A DNA stretch of 64,000 nucleotides from Streptomyces atratus (GTDB lineage Bacteria; Actinomycetota; Actinomycetes; Streptomycetales; Streptomycetaceae): the NCBI RefSeq assembly GCF_014648655.1, contig NZ_BMRN01000004.1, forward strand, positions 186,001-250,000, read 5' to 3'. This document shows positions 7,504-16,767 of this stretch, one piece after another (positions within the stretch are counted from its first letter, which is position 1; every line of letters starts with the position of its first letter). A model generated the notes under the pieces. The model did no database searches and had not been told where the DNA came from. It saw only the letters and a list, made by a program, of their open reading frames with translations. The position numbers and the translations under genes are program-made.

Positions 7504-9633
7504 TTACGCCGGAACGCTCGCCACACCCTGCGCCAGGAACTTCTTGCCGTTCACCCGCTCCGAGACACCCTCACGGTCCAGGTACGGCGTGATGCCGCCC
7601 AGGTGGAAGGGCCAGCCCGCGCCGGTGATCAGGCAGAGGTCGATGTCCTGGGCCTCGGCGACGACGCCCTCGTCCAGCATCAGACCGATCTCCTGCGCCA
7701 CCGCGTCCAGGACGCGGTCGCGGACCTGCTCCTCGGACAGGACGACATCGCCCTGCTTGAGGAGCGCGGCGACCTCCGGGTCCAGCTCCGGCTTCCCGGA
7801 GTCGTAGACGTAGAAGCCGCGCTTGCCGGCCTTGACGACCGCGGCCAGGTTCTCCGAGACGGTGAACCGGTCCGGGAAGGCGCGGTTCAGGGTCTCCGAG
7901 ACGTGCAGCCCGATGGCCGGACCGACCAGCTCCAGGAGCACCAGCGGGGACATCGGCAGGCCGAGCGGCTCGATGGCCTTCTCGGCGGCCTCGACCGGGG
8001 TGCCCTCGTCGATGACGTTCTGGATCTCGCCCATGAAGCGGGTGAGGATGCGGTTGACGACGAACGCCGGGGCGTCCTTCACCAGCACCGCGGTCTTCTT
8101 CAGCTTGCGCGCCACACCGAACGCCGTGGCCAGCGAGGCGTCGTCGGTCTGCTCGCCGCGGACGATCTCCAGCAGCGGCAGGATCGCGACCGGGTTGAAG
8201 AAGTGGAAGCCGACGACCCGCTCCGGGTGCTTCAGCTTCGACGCCATCTCGGTGACCGAGAGGGACGAGGTGTTGGTGGCGAGGATCGCGTGCGCCGGGG
8301 CGACCGCCTCGACCTCCGCGAACACCTGCTGCTTGACGCCGATCTCCTCGAAGACGGCCTCGATGATGAAGTCGGCGTCGGAGAAGCCCTCGGCCTTGTC
8401 CAGCACACCGGTGACCAGGGCCTTGAGGCGGTTGGCCTTGTCCTGGTTGATCCGGCCCTTGCCGAGCAGCTTCTCGATCTCGGCGTGGACATAGCCCACA
8501 CCCTTGTCGACGCGCTCCTGGTCGATGTCGGTCAGCACGACCGGAACCTCCAGGCGGCGCAGGAACAGCAGCGCCAGCTGCGAGGCCATCAGACCGGCGC
8601 CGACGACGCCGACCTTGGTGACCGGGCGGGCCAGGGCCTTGTCCGGAGCACCGGCCGGGCGCTTGGCCCGCTTCTGGACCAGGTTGAAGGAGTAGATCCC
8701 GGAGCGCAGCTCGCCGCCCATGATCAGGTCCGCGAGGGCCCGGTCCTCGGCGTCGAAGCCGGCGCCCAGGTCGCCGTCCTTCGCCGCCGCGATGATGTCC
8801 AGCGCGCGGTACGCGGCCGGGGCGGCGCCGTGCACCTTGGAGTCGGCGATGGCCTTGCCACGGGCGACGGCCTGGTCCCAGGCGTCACCGCGGTCCACCT
8901 CGGGGCGCTCCACCGTGACCGTGCCGTTCAGCACGTTCGCGGTCCAGATCAGCGACTGCTCCAGGAAGTCCGCACCCTCGAAGAGGGCATCGGCGATCCC
9001 GAGCTCGAAGACCTGCTTGCCCTTCAGCTGACGGTTCTGGTTCAGCGAGTTCTCGATGATCACCGAGACCGCGCGGTCGGCACCGATCAGGTTCGGCAGC
9101 AGTGCGCAGCCGCCCCAGCCCGGAACCAGACCGAGGAAGACCTCGGGCAGCGAGAACGCGGGCAGCGCCTTGGAGACGGTGCGGTACGAGCAGTGCAGAC
9201 CGACCTCGACACCGCCGCCCATCGCCGCGCCGTTGTAGTACGCGAACGTCGGGACCGCGAGGCCGGAGAGGCGACGGAAGACGTCGTGGCCGCCCTTGCC
9301 GATGGCCAGCGCGTCGTCGTGGTTCTTCAGCAGCTCGACGCCCTTGAGGTCGGCGCCGACCGCGAAGATGAACGGCTTGCCGGTGATGCCGATACCGGTG
9401 ATCGCACCCTCGGCGGCCTCCTTCTCGACCTGGTCGACGGCGGCGTTCAGGTTCGCCAGCGACTGCGGTCCGAAGGTGGTCGGCTTGGTGTGGTCCAGGC
9501 CGTTGTCCAGCGTGATGAGGGCGAACCTGCCCGCACCCGCCGGGAGGTCGAGGTGGCGTACGTGCGCCTGCGTGACGACCTCACCCGGGAACAGCTCGGC
9601 CGCACCCTTCAGAAGCTCAGTGGTGGAGCTCAC
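7504..9633 (-). CDS. fadB: Fatty-acid oxidation alpha subunit: enoyl-CoA hydratase / 3-hydroxyacyl-CoA dehydrogenase
   Basis: 709 aa. The N-terminal third is an enoyl-CoA hydratase/crotonase domain with the oxyanion-hole glycines in NGAAMGGGVEVG and the catalytic-Glu region FSLPEVFLGLVPGWGG. The NAD-binding 3-hydroxyacyl-CoA dehydrogenase domain starts near residue 338 (VGVVGAGLMASQLALLF), with the catalytic His in GFHFFNPV, followed by the C-terminal 3HCDH domains. It performs the hydration and oxidation steps of beta-oxidation. The GTG start at 9633 overlaps the thiolase stop (GTGA), so the two subunits are translationally coupled as in classic fadAB operons. Confidence 0.95.
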   Translation of the reverse strand: MSSTTELLKGAAELFPGEVVTQAHVRHLDLPAGAGRFALITLDNGLDHTKPTTFGPQSLANLNAAVDQVEKEAAEGAITGIGITGKPFIFAVGADLKGVELLKNHDDALAIGKGGHDVFRRLSGLAVPTFAYYNGAAMGGGVEVGLHCSYRTVSKALPAFSLPEVFLGLVPGWGGCALLPNLIGADRAVSVIIENSLNQNRQLKGKQVFELGIADALFEGADFLEQSLIWTANVLNGTVTVERPEVDRGDAWDQAVARGKAIADSKVHGAAPAAYRALDIIAAAKDGDLGAGFDAEDRALADLIMGGELRSGIYSFNLVQKRAKRPAGAPDKALARPVTKVGVVGAGLMASQLALLFLRRLEVPVVLTDIDQERVDKGVGYVHAEIEKLLGKGRINQDKANRLKALVTGVLDKAEGFSDADFIIEAVFEEIGVKQQVFAEVEAVAPAHAILATNTSSLSVTEMASKLKHPERVVGFHFFNPVAILPLLEIVRGEQTDDASLATAFGVARKLKKTAVLVKDAPAFVVNRILTRFMGEIQNVIDEGTPVEAAEKAIEPLGLPMSPLVLLELVGPAIGLHVSETLNRAFPDRFTVSENLAAVVKAGKRGFYVYDSGKPELDPEVAALLKQGDVVLSEEQVRDRVLDAVAQEIGLMLDEGVVAEAQDIDLCLITGAGWPFHLGGITPYLDREGVSERVNGKKFLAQGVASVPA

Positions 9634-10859
9634 TTGTTGCCTCCGTCTGCCTTGTCGAAGTGCGGGTTCTCCCAGATGACCGTGGCGCCCATGCCGAAGC
9701 CGACGCACATCGTCGTCAGGCCGTAGCGGACCTCCGGCTGCTCCTCGAACTGGCGGGCCAGCTGCGTCATCAGACGCACGCCGGAGGAGGCCAGCGGGTG
9801 ACCGTAGGCGATGGCGCCGCCGTACTGGTTGACGCGCGCGTCGTCGTCGGCGATGCCGTAGTGGTCGAGGAAGGCGAGCACCTGCACGGCGAACGCCTCG
9901 TTGATCTCGAACAGGCCGATGTCACCGATCGACAGACCGGCCTTGGCGAGGGCCTTCTCCGTCGACGGGATCGGGCCGTAGCCCATGACCTCGGGCTCGA
10001 CGCCCGCGAAGGCGTACGAGACGAGACGCATCTTGACCGGGAGACCGAGCTCGCGGGCGACGTCCTCGGCAGCGAGCAGCGAGGCGGTGGCGCCGTCGTT
10101 GAGACCGGCCGCGTTACCCGCGGTGACGCGGCCATGGGCGCGGAACGGGGTCTTCAGACCGGCGAGGGACTCCAGCGTGGTGCCCGGACGCATCGGCTCA
10201 TCGGCGGTGACCAGGCCCCAGCCCGTCTCGCCGGCCTCGGCGTTGGTGCGGCGCACGGAGATCGGCACCAGGTCCTGCTGGATCTTGCCGTTGGCGTACG
10301 CCTTGGCGGCCTTCTCCTGCGAGCGGACCGCGTACTCGTCGGCGCGGAGCTTGGTGATCTGCGGGTACCTGTCGTGCAGGTTCTCCGCGGTCATGCCCAT
10401 GAACAGGGCGGACTCGTCGACCAGCTTCTCCGACACGAAGCGCGGGTTCGGGTCCACGCCCTCGCCCATCGGGTGGCGGCCCATGTGCTCGACACCACCG
10501 GCGACGACGACGTCGTACGCGCCGAAGGCGATGGAGCCGGCCGTCGAGGTGACGGCGGTCAGGGCGCCCGCACACATGCGGTCGATGGAGTAACCGGGGA
10601 CGGACTGCGGCAGACCGGCCAGGATTCCGGCGGTGCGGCCCAGCGTCAGACCCTGGTCGCCGATCTGGGTGGTCGCGGCGATGGCGACCTCGTCGATCTT
10701 CGCGGGGTCCAGGGCCGGGTTGCGGCGCAGCAGCTCCCGGATGGCCTTCACGACGAGATCGTCGGCGCGGGTCTCGTGGTAGATGCCCTTCGGGCCCGCT
10801 TTGCCGAACGGGGTGCGGACGCCGTCGACGAAGACGACGTCCCGGATGGTACGAGGCAC
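9630..10859 (-). CDS. fadA: Acetyl-CoA C-acyltransferase (3-ketoacyl-CoA thiolase)
   Basis: 409 aa thiolase. The acyl-accepting Cys lies in DRMCAGALTAV (~93), the catalytic His in GGAIAYGHPLASSG (~351) and the second Cys in TTMCVGFGMG (~384); NEAFAVQ is the third family motif. It cleaves 3-ketoacyl-CoA to acetyl-CoA and a shortened acyl-CoA. A GTG start at 10859 is chosen over an upstream in-frame ATG because a strong GGAGGAG site sits ~8 nt before it and the family N-terminus (RDVVFVDGVRTPFG) follows directly. First gene of the two-gene fad operon. Confidence 0.95.
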   Translation of the reverse strand: MPRTIRDVVFVDGVRTPFGKAGPKGIYHETRADDLVVKAIRELLRRNPALDPAKIDEVAIAATTQIGDQGLTLGRTAGILAGLPQSVPGYSIDRMCAGALTAVTSTAGSIAFGAYDVVVAGGVEHMGRHPMGEGVDPNPRFVSEKLVDESALFMGMTAENLHDRYPQITKLRADEYAVRSQEKAAKAYANGKIQQDLVPISVRRTNAEAGETGWGLVTADEPMRPGTTLESLAGLKTPFRAHGRVTAGNAAGLNDGATASLLAAEDVARELGLPVKMRLVSYAFAGVEPEVMGYGPIPSTEKALAKAGLSIGDIGLFEINEAFAVQVLAFLDHYGIADDDARVNQYGGAIAYGHPLASSGVRLMTQLARQFEEQPEVRYGLTTMCVGFGMGATVIWENPHFDKADGGNK

Positions 10860-11080
10860 GGTGGCTCTCCTCCAGGGTGCGGGATGGCACTGCTGCGGGG
10901 CACGCACACAGGCGCGCCGCTCCCCTCATGCTACTTGCGGGTAACCAGACTGCCCAGCCCCTGTGGCGGGAGCGGCGAAGGTCACATGCGGATGGGCGGG
11001 CGCGAAGGCCGTTTCGGCCTCGGACGCCGGACGGGCCGACAGTGGACCGCCGGACGTGTCGGGGCTGCGCCGGAAACGGC

Positions 11081-11121
11081 AATCGCCGGGCGGGGCGGTG
11101 AAAGCAGCCCGTCCGGCGATT
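11081..11121 (-). terminator. Hairpin downstream of rnd
   Basis: Arms 11081-11094 (AATCGCCGGGCGGG) and 11108-11121 pair with one mismatch. It lies ~64 bp beyond the stop of the RNase D-like gene on the minus strand, insulating it from the fad operon promoter. Confidence 0.6.
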
Positions 11122-11184
11122 GAGGACAGAGTTCGGCCGGAGGCCGCGCAACCTGGCGTGATTTCGACCCTCAGGGGCGAGCCC

Positions 11185-12459
11185 TCAGGCCGCCGACATC
11201 AGCGCTCGGACCAGAAGCGGGGCCACCTGTTCGATCTGCCAGCGCCGCGCGCCGTACCCGGTGAGCGCGGACTCGATCGCGTCCGAGGTCGGATTCTTCG
11301 GCGGCTCCCAGCAGACCCGGCGCACCGTGTCCGGGGTGATCAGGTTCTCCTGCGGCATGTGGAGCCGCTCGGCGAGCCCCGACACCGCGGCGCGGGCGGC
11401 CGAGAGCCGGGCCGCCGCCGCCGGGTCCTTGTCCGCCCAGGCGCGGGGCGGCGGCGGACCGGCGAGGGTCTGGCCGGGCTGGGGGAGCTCGGCGTCCGGC
11501 AGCGCCTTGGCCCGGTCGATGGCCGCCTGCCACTGCTCGAGCTGACGCCGCCCCATGCGGTGGCCGAACCCGGGCAGCGCGGTCAGCGCATGCGTGTTCG
11601 GCGGGAGCGCGAGCGCCGCCTCGACGATCGCGGCGTCACCCAGCACCTTGCCGGGGGAGATGTCCCTGCGCCGGGCGACCTGGTCACGGGCGGTCCACAG
11701 CTCCCGTACCACCGCCATCTGACGGCGGCGGCGGACCTTGTGCATGCCGGAGGTGCGGCGCCACGGATCCTTGCGCGGGGGAGGGGGCGGCGCCGAGGCG
11801 ATCGCGTCGAACTCCTCCCGCGCCCACTCCAGCTTGCCCTGCCGGTCGAGCTCGTCCTCCAGGGCGTTGCGCAGATCGATGAGCAGCTCGACATCGAGCG
11901 CCGCATAGCGCAGCCAGGGGTCGGGCAGCGGACGGGTTGACCAGTCGACGGCGGAGTGGCCCTTCTCCAGTGAGTACCCGAGCACGCTCTCGACCATGGC
12001 GCCGAGGCCGACCCGCGGGAATCCGGCCAGCCGTCCGGCCAGCTCGGTGTCGAAGAGCCCGGTGGGAGTCATCCCTATTTCGCGCAGACAGGGCAGGTCC
12101 TGAGTGGCGGCGTGCAGGATCCACTCGCTGCCGCTCAGGGCGCTGCCGAGTCCCGACAGATCGGGGCAGCCGACAGGGTCGATCAGTGCGCTGCCCGCGC
12201 CGTCGCGGCGCAGCTGCACGAGGTAGGCGCGCTGGCCGTAGCGGTAGCCGGAGGCGCGCTCGGCATCGACGGCCACCGGACCGGAGCCCGCGGCGAAGGC
12301 GGCGATCACCCGGGCGAGGGCGTCGTCGGAGGCCACCACCGGGGGAATGCCCTCTCGAGGTTCGAGCAAGGGGATCGGCGCCGGGGCGACGTCGTCCGGG
12401 GGAGCGCCCCCGGTGGTTCGCAGTGAAGTGTCTGCTGCGGTCTCTTGGGCGTCGGTCAC
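11185..12459 (-). CDS. rnd: Ribonuclease D-like 3'-5' exonuclease with HRDC domain
   Basis: 424 aa. A DEDDy exonuclease domain follows a ~40-residue acidic leader: motif I is VAVDAERASGYRY (catalytic Asp and Glu), motif II is HAATQDLPCL (Asp) and motif III is LRYAALDVELL (Tyr and Asp). A single HRDC nucleic-acid-binding domain follows (MAVVRELWTARDQVARRRD ... ILGD-like PGKVLGDAAIVEAA), then a ~100-residue C-terminal extension typical of actinobacterial members. RNase D-type enzymes trim tRNA and other RNA 3' ends. It is monocistronic, bounded by hairpins on both sides. Confidence in the fold is high; the RNA substrate is unknown. Confidence 0.9.
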   Translation of the reverse strand: MTDAQETAADTSLRTTGGAPPDDVAPAPIPLLEPREGIPPVVASDDALARVIAAFAAGSGPVAVDAERASGYRYGQRAYLVQLRRDGAGSALIDPVGCPDLSGLGSALSGSEWILHAATQDLPCLREIGMTPTGLFDTELAGRLAGFPRVGLGAMVESVLGYSLEKGHSAVDWSTRPLPDPWLRYAALDVELLIDLRNALEDELDRQGKLEWAREEFDAIASAPPPPPRKDPWRRTSGMHKVRRRRQMAVVRELWTARDQVARRRDISPGKVLGDAAIVEAALALPPNTHALTALPGFGHRMGRRQLEQWQAAIDRAKALPDAELPQPGQTLAGPPPPRAWADKDPAAAARLSAARAAVSGLAERLHMPQENLITPDTVRRVCWEPPKNPTSDAIESALTGYGARRWQIEQVAPLLVRALMSAA

Positions 12460-12483
12460 GTGTCAAGGGTATCTGTGTATGTA

Positions 12484-12521
12484 CGGCGCCCGTCGACGGA
12501 ACGTTCCGTCGACGGGCGCCG
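12484..12521 (-). terminator. 38-bp perfect palindrome between rnd and the response regulator
   Basis: The sequence is its own reverse complement over 38 bp, centred on AACGTT at 12502/12503. It lies ~55 bp downstream of the response-regulator stop and ~25 bp upstream of the rnd start. A hairpin terminator for the regulator is most likely; an operator for rnd is possible. Confidence 0.6.
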
Positions 12522-12576
12522 ATGAATGTAAACCAGCCGGTGCGGCCGGCTGTGTGCACTTGCCGGGGTGCGGGGG

Positions 12577-13239
12577 TCAGTGGATGATGCCCGTTCGCAG
12601 GGCGACGGCGACCATTCCTGCGCGGTCTCCGGTGCCGAGCTTGCGGGCGATTCGGGCGAGGTGGCTCTTGACGGTCAGGGCGGACAGGCCCATGGAGACG
12701 CCGATGGCCTTGTTGGACTGGCCTTCGGCGACCAGCCGGAGGACCTCGACCTCGCGGCCGGACAGTTCGCGGTAGCCGCCCGGGTGGCTCGGGGTGCCGG
12801 GGGGCCGGCGCTGCATACGGGCGGCGGTGGCGCCGATGGGAGCGACGCCGGGACGGGTGGGGTGGCCGATATTGGTTCGGGTGCCGGTGACGACGTAGCC
12901 CTTCACGCCGCCCGCGAGGGCGTTGCGTACGGCGCCGATGTCATCGGCGGCGGAGAGGGCGAGGCCGTTCGGCCAGCCGGCGGCTCGGGTCTCGGACAAC
13001 AGGGTCAGCCCGGAACCGTCGGGCAGGTGGACGTCGGCTACGCAGATGTCGCGTGGATTGCCGACGCGGGGACGGGCCTCCGCGATGGACGACGCCTCGA
13101 TGACGTCACGTACTCCGAGTGCCCACAGATGGCGGGTGACGGTGGAACGGACGCGCGGGTCGGCCACGACGACCATGGCCGTCGGCTTGTTCGGGCGGTA
13201 GGCGACCAGGCTTGCGGGCTGCTCTAGGAGAACGGACAC
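12577..13239 (-). CDS. Orphan NarL/LuxR-family response regulator
   Basis: 220 aa. A divergent receiver domain (MVVVADPRVRSTV; phosphorylatable Asp probably in CVADVHLPDGSG) is followed by a Gly/Pro-rich linker and a C-terminal LuxR HTH (ELSGREVEVLRLVAEGQSNK, recognition helix LTVKSHLARIARKLG). The receiver lacks the usual second acidic residue of the N-terminal pocket, so phosphorylation is doubtful. No histidine kinase gene is adjacent. The GTG start has an AGGAGG site 4 nt upstream. It has its own AT-rich promoter region and hairpin terminator, so it is probably monocistronic. Confidence 0.88.
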   Translation of the reverse strand: MSVLLEQPASLVAYRPNKPTAMVVVADPRVRSTVTRHLWALGVRDVIEASSIAEARPRVGNPRDICVADVHLPDGSGLTLLSETRAAGWPNGLALSAADDIGAVRNALAGGVKGYVVTGTRTNIGHPTRPGVAPIGATAARMQRRPPGTPSHPGGYRELSGREVEVLRLVAEGQSNKAIGVSMGLSALTVKSHLARIARKLGTGDRAGMVAVALRTGIIH

Positions 13240-13488
13240 CAGGCCTCCTGGGGAGTGGCGGGACGGGCCGGCTCGGGGATGAAGCCGGGGCGAACCGTGC
13301 TTGAAGGGTCATTGACCTCTTCGGCAGCAGACCCGTCCTCCTTTAGGGGAAGATCACTATTTGGTGAGTAACAATTCGGACAAATCGGACATGCGATCGA
13401 TTGTACGAAAAAATGCCGGTGACATTGCGACGGTTGTGACGCAGTGTTACCGGCAAGGTGAAGGGTTCGGGACAGATTCAGGACAGGT
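13240..13488. promoter_or_regulatory. AT-rich intergenic promoter region upstream of the response regulator
   Basis: Between the response-regulator start and the DUF3000 stop. The stretch ~13340-13450 is clearly less GC-rich than its surroundings (TTTGGTGAGTAACAATTCGG, TTGTACGAAAAAATG), as expected for a promoter firing leftward. No gene is supported here. Confidence 0.4.
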
Positions 13489-14148
13489 TCAGGGAACCTG
13501 GGGGCCGCGCCGCTGGGGGAGTGTCACCACTGCGGCATCGGCGGGGCCGGATGGTGGCAGGCCGGCGATCTGACACAGCAGATCGCCCCACGCCATCAGA
13601 TGCGCCGCCGTGTCCGGCACCCCGCCACGGCCCTCGCGCGGTGTCCATGACGCCCGGATCTCGATCTGCGTCGCCGGGCGTCTTGTGGCCAGCGCACCGA
13701 AGTAGTGCGACCCCGCCCGGGTCACCGTGCCGCTCGCCTCCCCGTACGACAGACCGCGCGCCTCCAGCGCACCGGTCAGCCATGACCAGCACACCTCCGG
13801 CAGCAGCGGATCGGAGGCCATCTCCGGCTCCAGCTCGGCCCGTACCAGCGTCACCAGCCGGAAAGTGCCGTGCCAGGCGTCGTGCCCGGCCGGATCGTGG
13901 AGCAGTACGAGGCGGCCGTCGGCGAGATCGTCCTCGCCGTCCACGACCGTGGCCTCCAGTGCGTACGCGTACGGGGCGAGCCGCTTGGGCGGCCGCGTCG
14001 GCTCCACTTCCAGCTCGGGACGCAGCCGCGCCGAGCGCAGCGCGTCCACTGCCGACCGGAACGCGGGCGGGACGGAACCACCCTCCGCGCTGTCCTTGCT
14101 GTCAGCGCCATCGGTTTGATCGGAGAACTGTTCCTGAGCCGGAGCCAT
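13489..14148 (-). CDS. DUF3000 family protein
   Basis: 219 aa from the ATG at 14148; the frame extends further upstream but overlaps the hemE promoter, and the family N-terminus ([11 protein letters not shown], then [14 protein letters not shown]) fits this start. This actinobacteria-restricted family typically sits divergent to hemE, as here. It contains [31 protein letters not shown] and a conserved C-terminal [15 protein letters not shown] block. No catalytic motif or signal peptide can be recognised and the function is unknown. The genomic link to hemE suggests a role around heme or uroporphyrinogen, which is inference. Confidence 0.85.
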   Translation of the reverse strand: MAPAQEQFSDQTDGADSKDSAEGGSVPPAFRSAVDALRSARLRPELEVEPTRPPKRLAPYAYALEATVVDGEDDLADGRLVLLHDPAGHDAWHGTFRLVTLVRAELEPEMASDPLLPEVCWSWLTGALEARGLSYGEASGTVTRAGSHYFGALATRRPATQIEIRASWTPREGRGGVPDTAAHLMAWGDLLCQIAGLPPSGPADAAVVTLPQRRGPQVP

Positions 14149-14239
14149 GCGGGGAAGAGTAGGCGGAACCGGAGCCTCGCGCAGGGAGGGACACCCGGGC
14201 GGGCCCGGCTGCTTGCGGCTTCGTGCGAAGATTCTGTGT

Positions 14240-15313
14240 GTGAGTGCCAACGACCGCCCCATGGGCCAGCAGACGAAGACTTCCGCCACCCATGAGTCGG
14301 CGTTCCTGAAGGCGTGCCGCCGCGAGCCCGTGCCGCACACGCCGGTCTGGTTCATGCGCCAGGCAGGGCGTTCGCTGCCGGAGTACCTGAAGGTGCGAGA
14401 GGGCATCCCGATGCTCGACTCCTGCATGATGCCGGAGCTGGTCGCGGAGATCACGATGCAGCCCGTCCGCCGCCACAAGGTCGACGCCGCGATCTACTTC
14501 AGCGACATCGTCGTACCGCTCAAGGCCATCGGGATCGACCTCGACATCAAGCCCGGCGTCGGCCCGGTCATCGCCGATCCGATCCGCACCCGCGCCGATC
14601 TGGCCCGGCTGCGCGACCTCACGCCCGAGGACGTCAGCTACGTCACCGAGGCCATCGGCCTGCTCACCGCCGAACTGGGTTCCACTCCGCTCATCGGTTT
14701 CGCGGGCGCGCCCTTCACGCTCGCGAGCTACCTCGTGGAGGGCGGCCCGTCCCGCAACCACGAGCACACCAAGGCCCTGATGTACGGCGACCCGCAGCTC
14801 TGGGCGGATCTGCTCGACCGGCTCGCCGAGATCACCGGCGCCTTCCTCAAGGTCCAGATCGAGGCCGGTGTCTCGGCCGTCCAGCTCTTCGACTCCTGGG
14901 TGGGCGCGCTGGCCCCCGCCGACTACCGGCGTTCGGTTCTCCCCGCCTCGGCGAAGGTCTTCGAGGCCGTCGCCCCGTACGGGGTCCCCCGCATCCACTT
15001 CGGTGTCGGCACCGGCGAACTCCTCGGCCTGATGGGCGAGGCGGGCGCGGATGTCGTCGGCGTCGACTGGCGGGTTCCCATGGACGAGGCCGCACGCCGC
15101 GTCGGCCCCGGCAAGGCGCTCCAGGGCAACCTCGACCCCGCGGTGCTGTTCGCGCCGACGGCGACGGTGGAGGAGAAGACCCAGGAGGTGCTGGACGCGG
15201 CCGCAGGTCTCGAGGGCCACGTCTTCAACCTGGGCCACGGCGTCATGCCGTCGATGGACCCGGACGCGCTGACGCGGCTCGTGGAGTACGTGCACGAACG
15301 GACCGCGCGCTGA
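14240..15313 (+). CDS. hemE: Uroporphyrinogen III decarboxylase
   Basis: 357 aa. The family motifs are intact: [15 protein letters not shown] (substrate-binding Arg), [33 protein letters not shown] and the C-terminal HVFNLGHGV. It converts uroporphyrinogen III to coproporphyrinogen III, the last tetrapyrrole step before the coproporphyrin-dependent branch encoded at 17.9-20.1 kb by hemG and hemQ. The GTG at 14240 is taken as start; an in-frame ATG at 14261 is a weaker alternative because it shortens the N-terminus. Divergent from DUF3000 across ~90 bp. Confidence 0.96.
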   Translation: MSANDRPMGQQTKTSATHESAFLKACRREPVPHTPVWFMRQAGRSLPEYLKVREGIPMLDSCMMPELVAEITMQPVRRHKVDAAIYFSDIVVPLKAIGIDLDIKPGVGPVIADPIRTRADLARLRDLTPEDVSYVTEAIGLLTAELGSTPLIGFAGAPFTLASYLVEGGPSRNHEHTKALMYGDPQLWADLLDRLAEITGAFLKVQIEAGVSAVQLFDSWVGALAPADYRRSVLPASAKVFEAVAPYGVPRIHFGVGTGELLGLMGEAGADVVGVDWRVPMDEAARRVGPGKALQGNLDPAVLFAPTATVEEKTQEVLDAAAGLEGHVFNLGHGVMPSMDPDALTRLVEYVHERTAR

Positions 15314-15328
15314 GCGGGAGAGGACACC

Positions 15329-15354
15329 GGGCACCGGGCACTCAGGCGGTGCCC
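15329..15354. terminator. Bidirectional hairpin between hemE and the flavoprotein gene
   Basis: An 8-bp perfect stem (GGGCACCG / CGGTGCCC) with a 10-nt loop, lying between convergent genes and overlapping the stop codon of the minus-strand gene. Confidence 0.5.
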
Positions 15355-16730
15355 GCCCTCCGCAGTGCCGTCACCGCCTTGCGGGCCGCCACCAGGACGG
15401 GGTCCCAGACCGGTGAGAACGGCGGGGCGTAGCCCAGGTCCAGGGCGGTCATCTGGTCCACCGTCATCCCGGCCGTGAGTGCCACGGCCGCGATGTCCAC
15501 GCGCTTGGCCGCCCCCTCCCGGCCCACGATCTGCACACCGAGGAGCCGCCCCGTGCGGTACTCCGCGAGCATCTTCACCGTCATGGGCTGCGCCCCCGGG
15601 TAGTAGCCCGCCCGGCCCGTCGACTCGATCGTCGCCGTGACGAACCGCAGACCCACCGCGCGGGCGTCCTTCTCCCGCAGCCCGGTGCGGGCGATCTCCA
15701 GGTCGCACACCTTGCTCACCGCGGTGCCCACCACCCCCGGGAACGTCCCGTAGCCACCGCCCACATTGGCCCCGATGACCTGGCCGTGCTTGTTGGCGTG
15801 GGTGCCCAGCGCGATATGGCGGGTACGGCCCGCCACCAGGTCGAGGACCTCGACACAGTCGCCGCCCGCATAGATGTTGTCGTGCCCGACGACCCGCATC
15901 GACAGATCGGTGAGCAGGCCGCCGTGCGGGCCCAGCGGGAGGCCGACGGCCCGCGCCAGCGTCGTCTCCGGCTCCACACCGATACCGAGCACCACCACAT
16001 CCGCCGGGTAGGAGGTGTCGCCCGCGGCGACGGCGCGGACCCGACCGTCCGGGCCGGTGCGGATCGCGGTGACCTCGGCCCGGTTGACCGTGGTGATGCC
16101 CAGGCCGTCCATCGCGTCGTGGACCAGCCGCCCCATGTCGGGGTCGAGCGTCGCCATCGGTTGCTCGCCGCGGTTGAGCACGGTCACCTCGAAGCCGTGC
16201 TTCAGCATCGCCTCCGCCATCTCGACGCCGATGTAGCCCGCCCCGACGACGACCGCCCGCCTGGGGCCCGGCGCCACCCGGTCCAGCGACTCCAGCAGCG
16301 CCTGCCCGTCGTCCAGCGTCTGCACCCCGTGCACCCCGGGCGCGTCCATGCCGGGCAGCGCCGGACGCACCGGCCGGGCTCCCGTCGCGATCACCAGCTT
16401 GTCGAAGCCCGTCCAGTACGTCTCACCGGTCTCCCGGTCCAGGGCCCGCACCCGCCGCCCGGCCACATCGATCTCCGTGACCTCTGTTCGCATCCGCAGG
16501 TCGATGTCGCGGGCCCGGTGCTCCTTCGGCGTACGGGCGATGAGGTCGTCCCGCTCCGCGACATCGCCACCGACCCAGTACGGGATGCCACAGGCGGAGT
16601 ACGAGGTGAAATGGCCCCGCTCGAAGGCGACGATGCTCAGCTCGTCGGGGCCCCTGAGCCTGCGGGCCTGGGACGCGGCGGACATGCCCGCCGCGTCACC
16701 GCCGATGACCACCAGTCGCTCCGCCGTCAT
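15342..16730 (-). CDS. CoA-disulfide reductase / NADH oxidase-like FAD-dependent pyridine nucleotide-disulfide oxidoreductase
   Basis: 462 aa. The N-terminal FAD motif is VVIGGDAAGMSAASQARR, the internal NAD(P)H Rossmann motif AVVVGAGYIGVEMAEAML, and NIYAGGDCVEV is the second FAD motif; a C-terminal dimerisation domain follows. SYSACGIPYWVGG contains the single redox Cys typical of CoA-disulfide reductases and peroxiredoxin-like oxidases, rather than the CxxxxC pair of glutathione reductases. The substrate (CoA disulfide, polysulfide or O2) cannot be fixed. The ATG start at 16730 lies 37 bp after the DUF4349 stop, so both probably share a transcript. Confidence 0.88.
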   Translation of the reverse strand: MTAERLVVIGGDAAGMSAASQARRLRGPDELSIVAFERGHFTSYSACGIPYWVGGDVAERDDLIARTPKEHRARDIDLRMRTEVTEIDVAGRRVRALDRETGETYWTGFDKLVIATGARPVRPALPGMDAPGVHGVQTLDDGQALLESLDRVAPGPRRAVVVGAGYIGVEMAEAMLKHGFEVTVLNRGEQPMATLDPDMGRLVHDAMDGLGITTVNRAEVTAIRTGPDGRVRAVAAGDTSYPADVVVLGIGVEPETTLARAVGLPLGPHGGLLTDLSMRVVGHDNIYAGGDCVEVLDLVAGRTRHIALGTHANKHGQVIGANVGGGYGTFPGVVGTAVSKVCDLEIARTGLREKDARAVGLRFVTATIESTGRAGYYPGAQPMTVKMLAEYRTGRLLGVQIVGREGAAKRVDIAAVALTAGMTVDQMTALDLGYAPPFSPVWDPVLVAARKAVTALRRAGTA

Positions 16731-16767
16731 GCCTGGTCCCTTCGACACCGAGTCCGAAGGGACCACG

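Noticed and set aside
7066..9726. 886-codon plus-strand frame over the fadB gene
   Set aside because: Antisense to an unmistakable beta-oxidation enzyme; low-complexity Arg/Asp/Val composition.
13361..13573. 70-codon plus-strand frame in the regulator promoter region
   Set aside because: It runs from AT-rich promoter sequence into the DUF3000 3' end with no ribosome site or motif.
14102..15334. 410-codon minus-strand frame over hemE
   Set aside because: Shadow of hemE; no protein family features.
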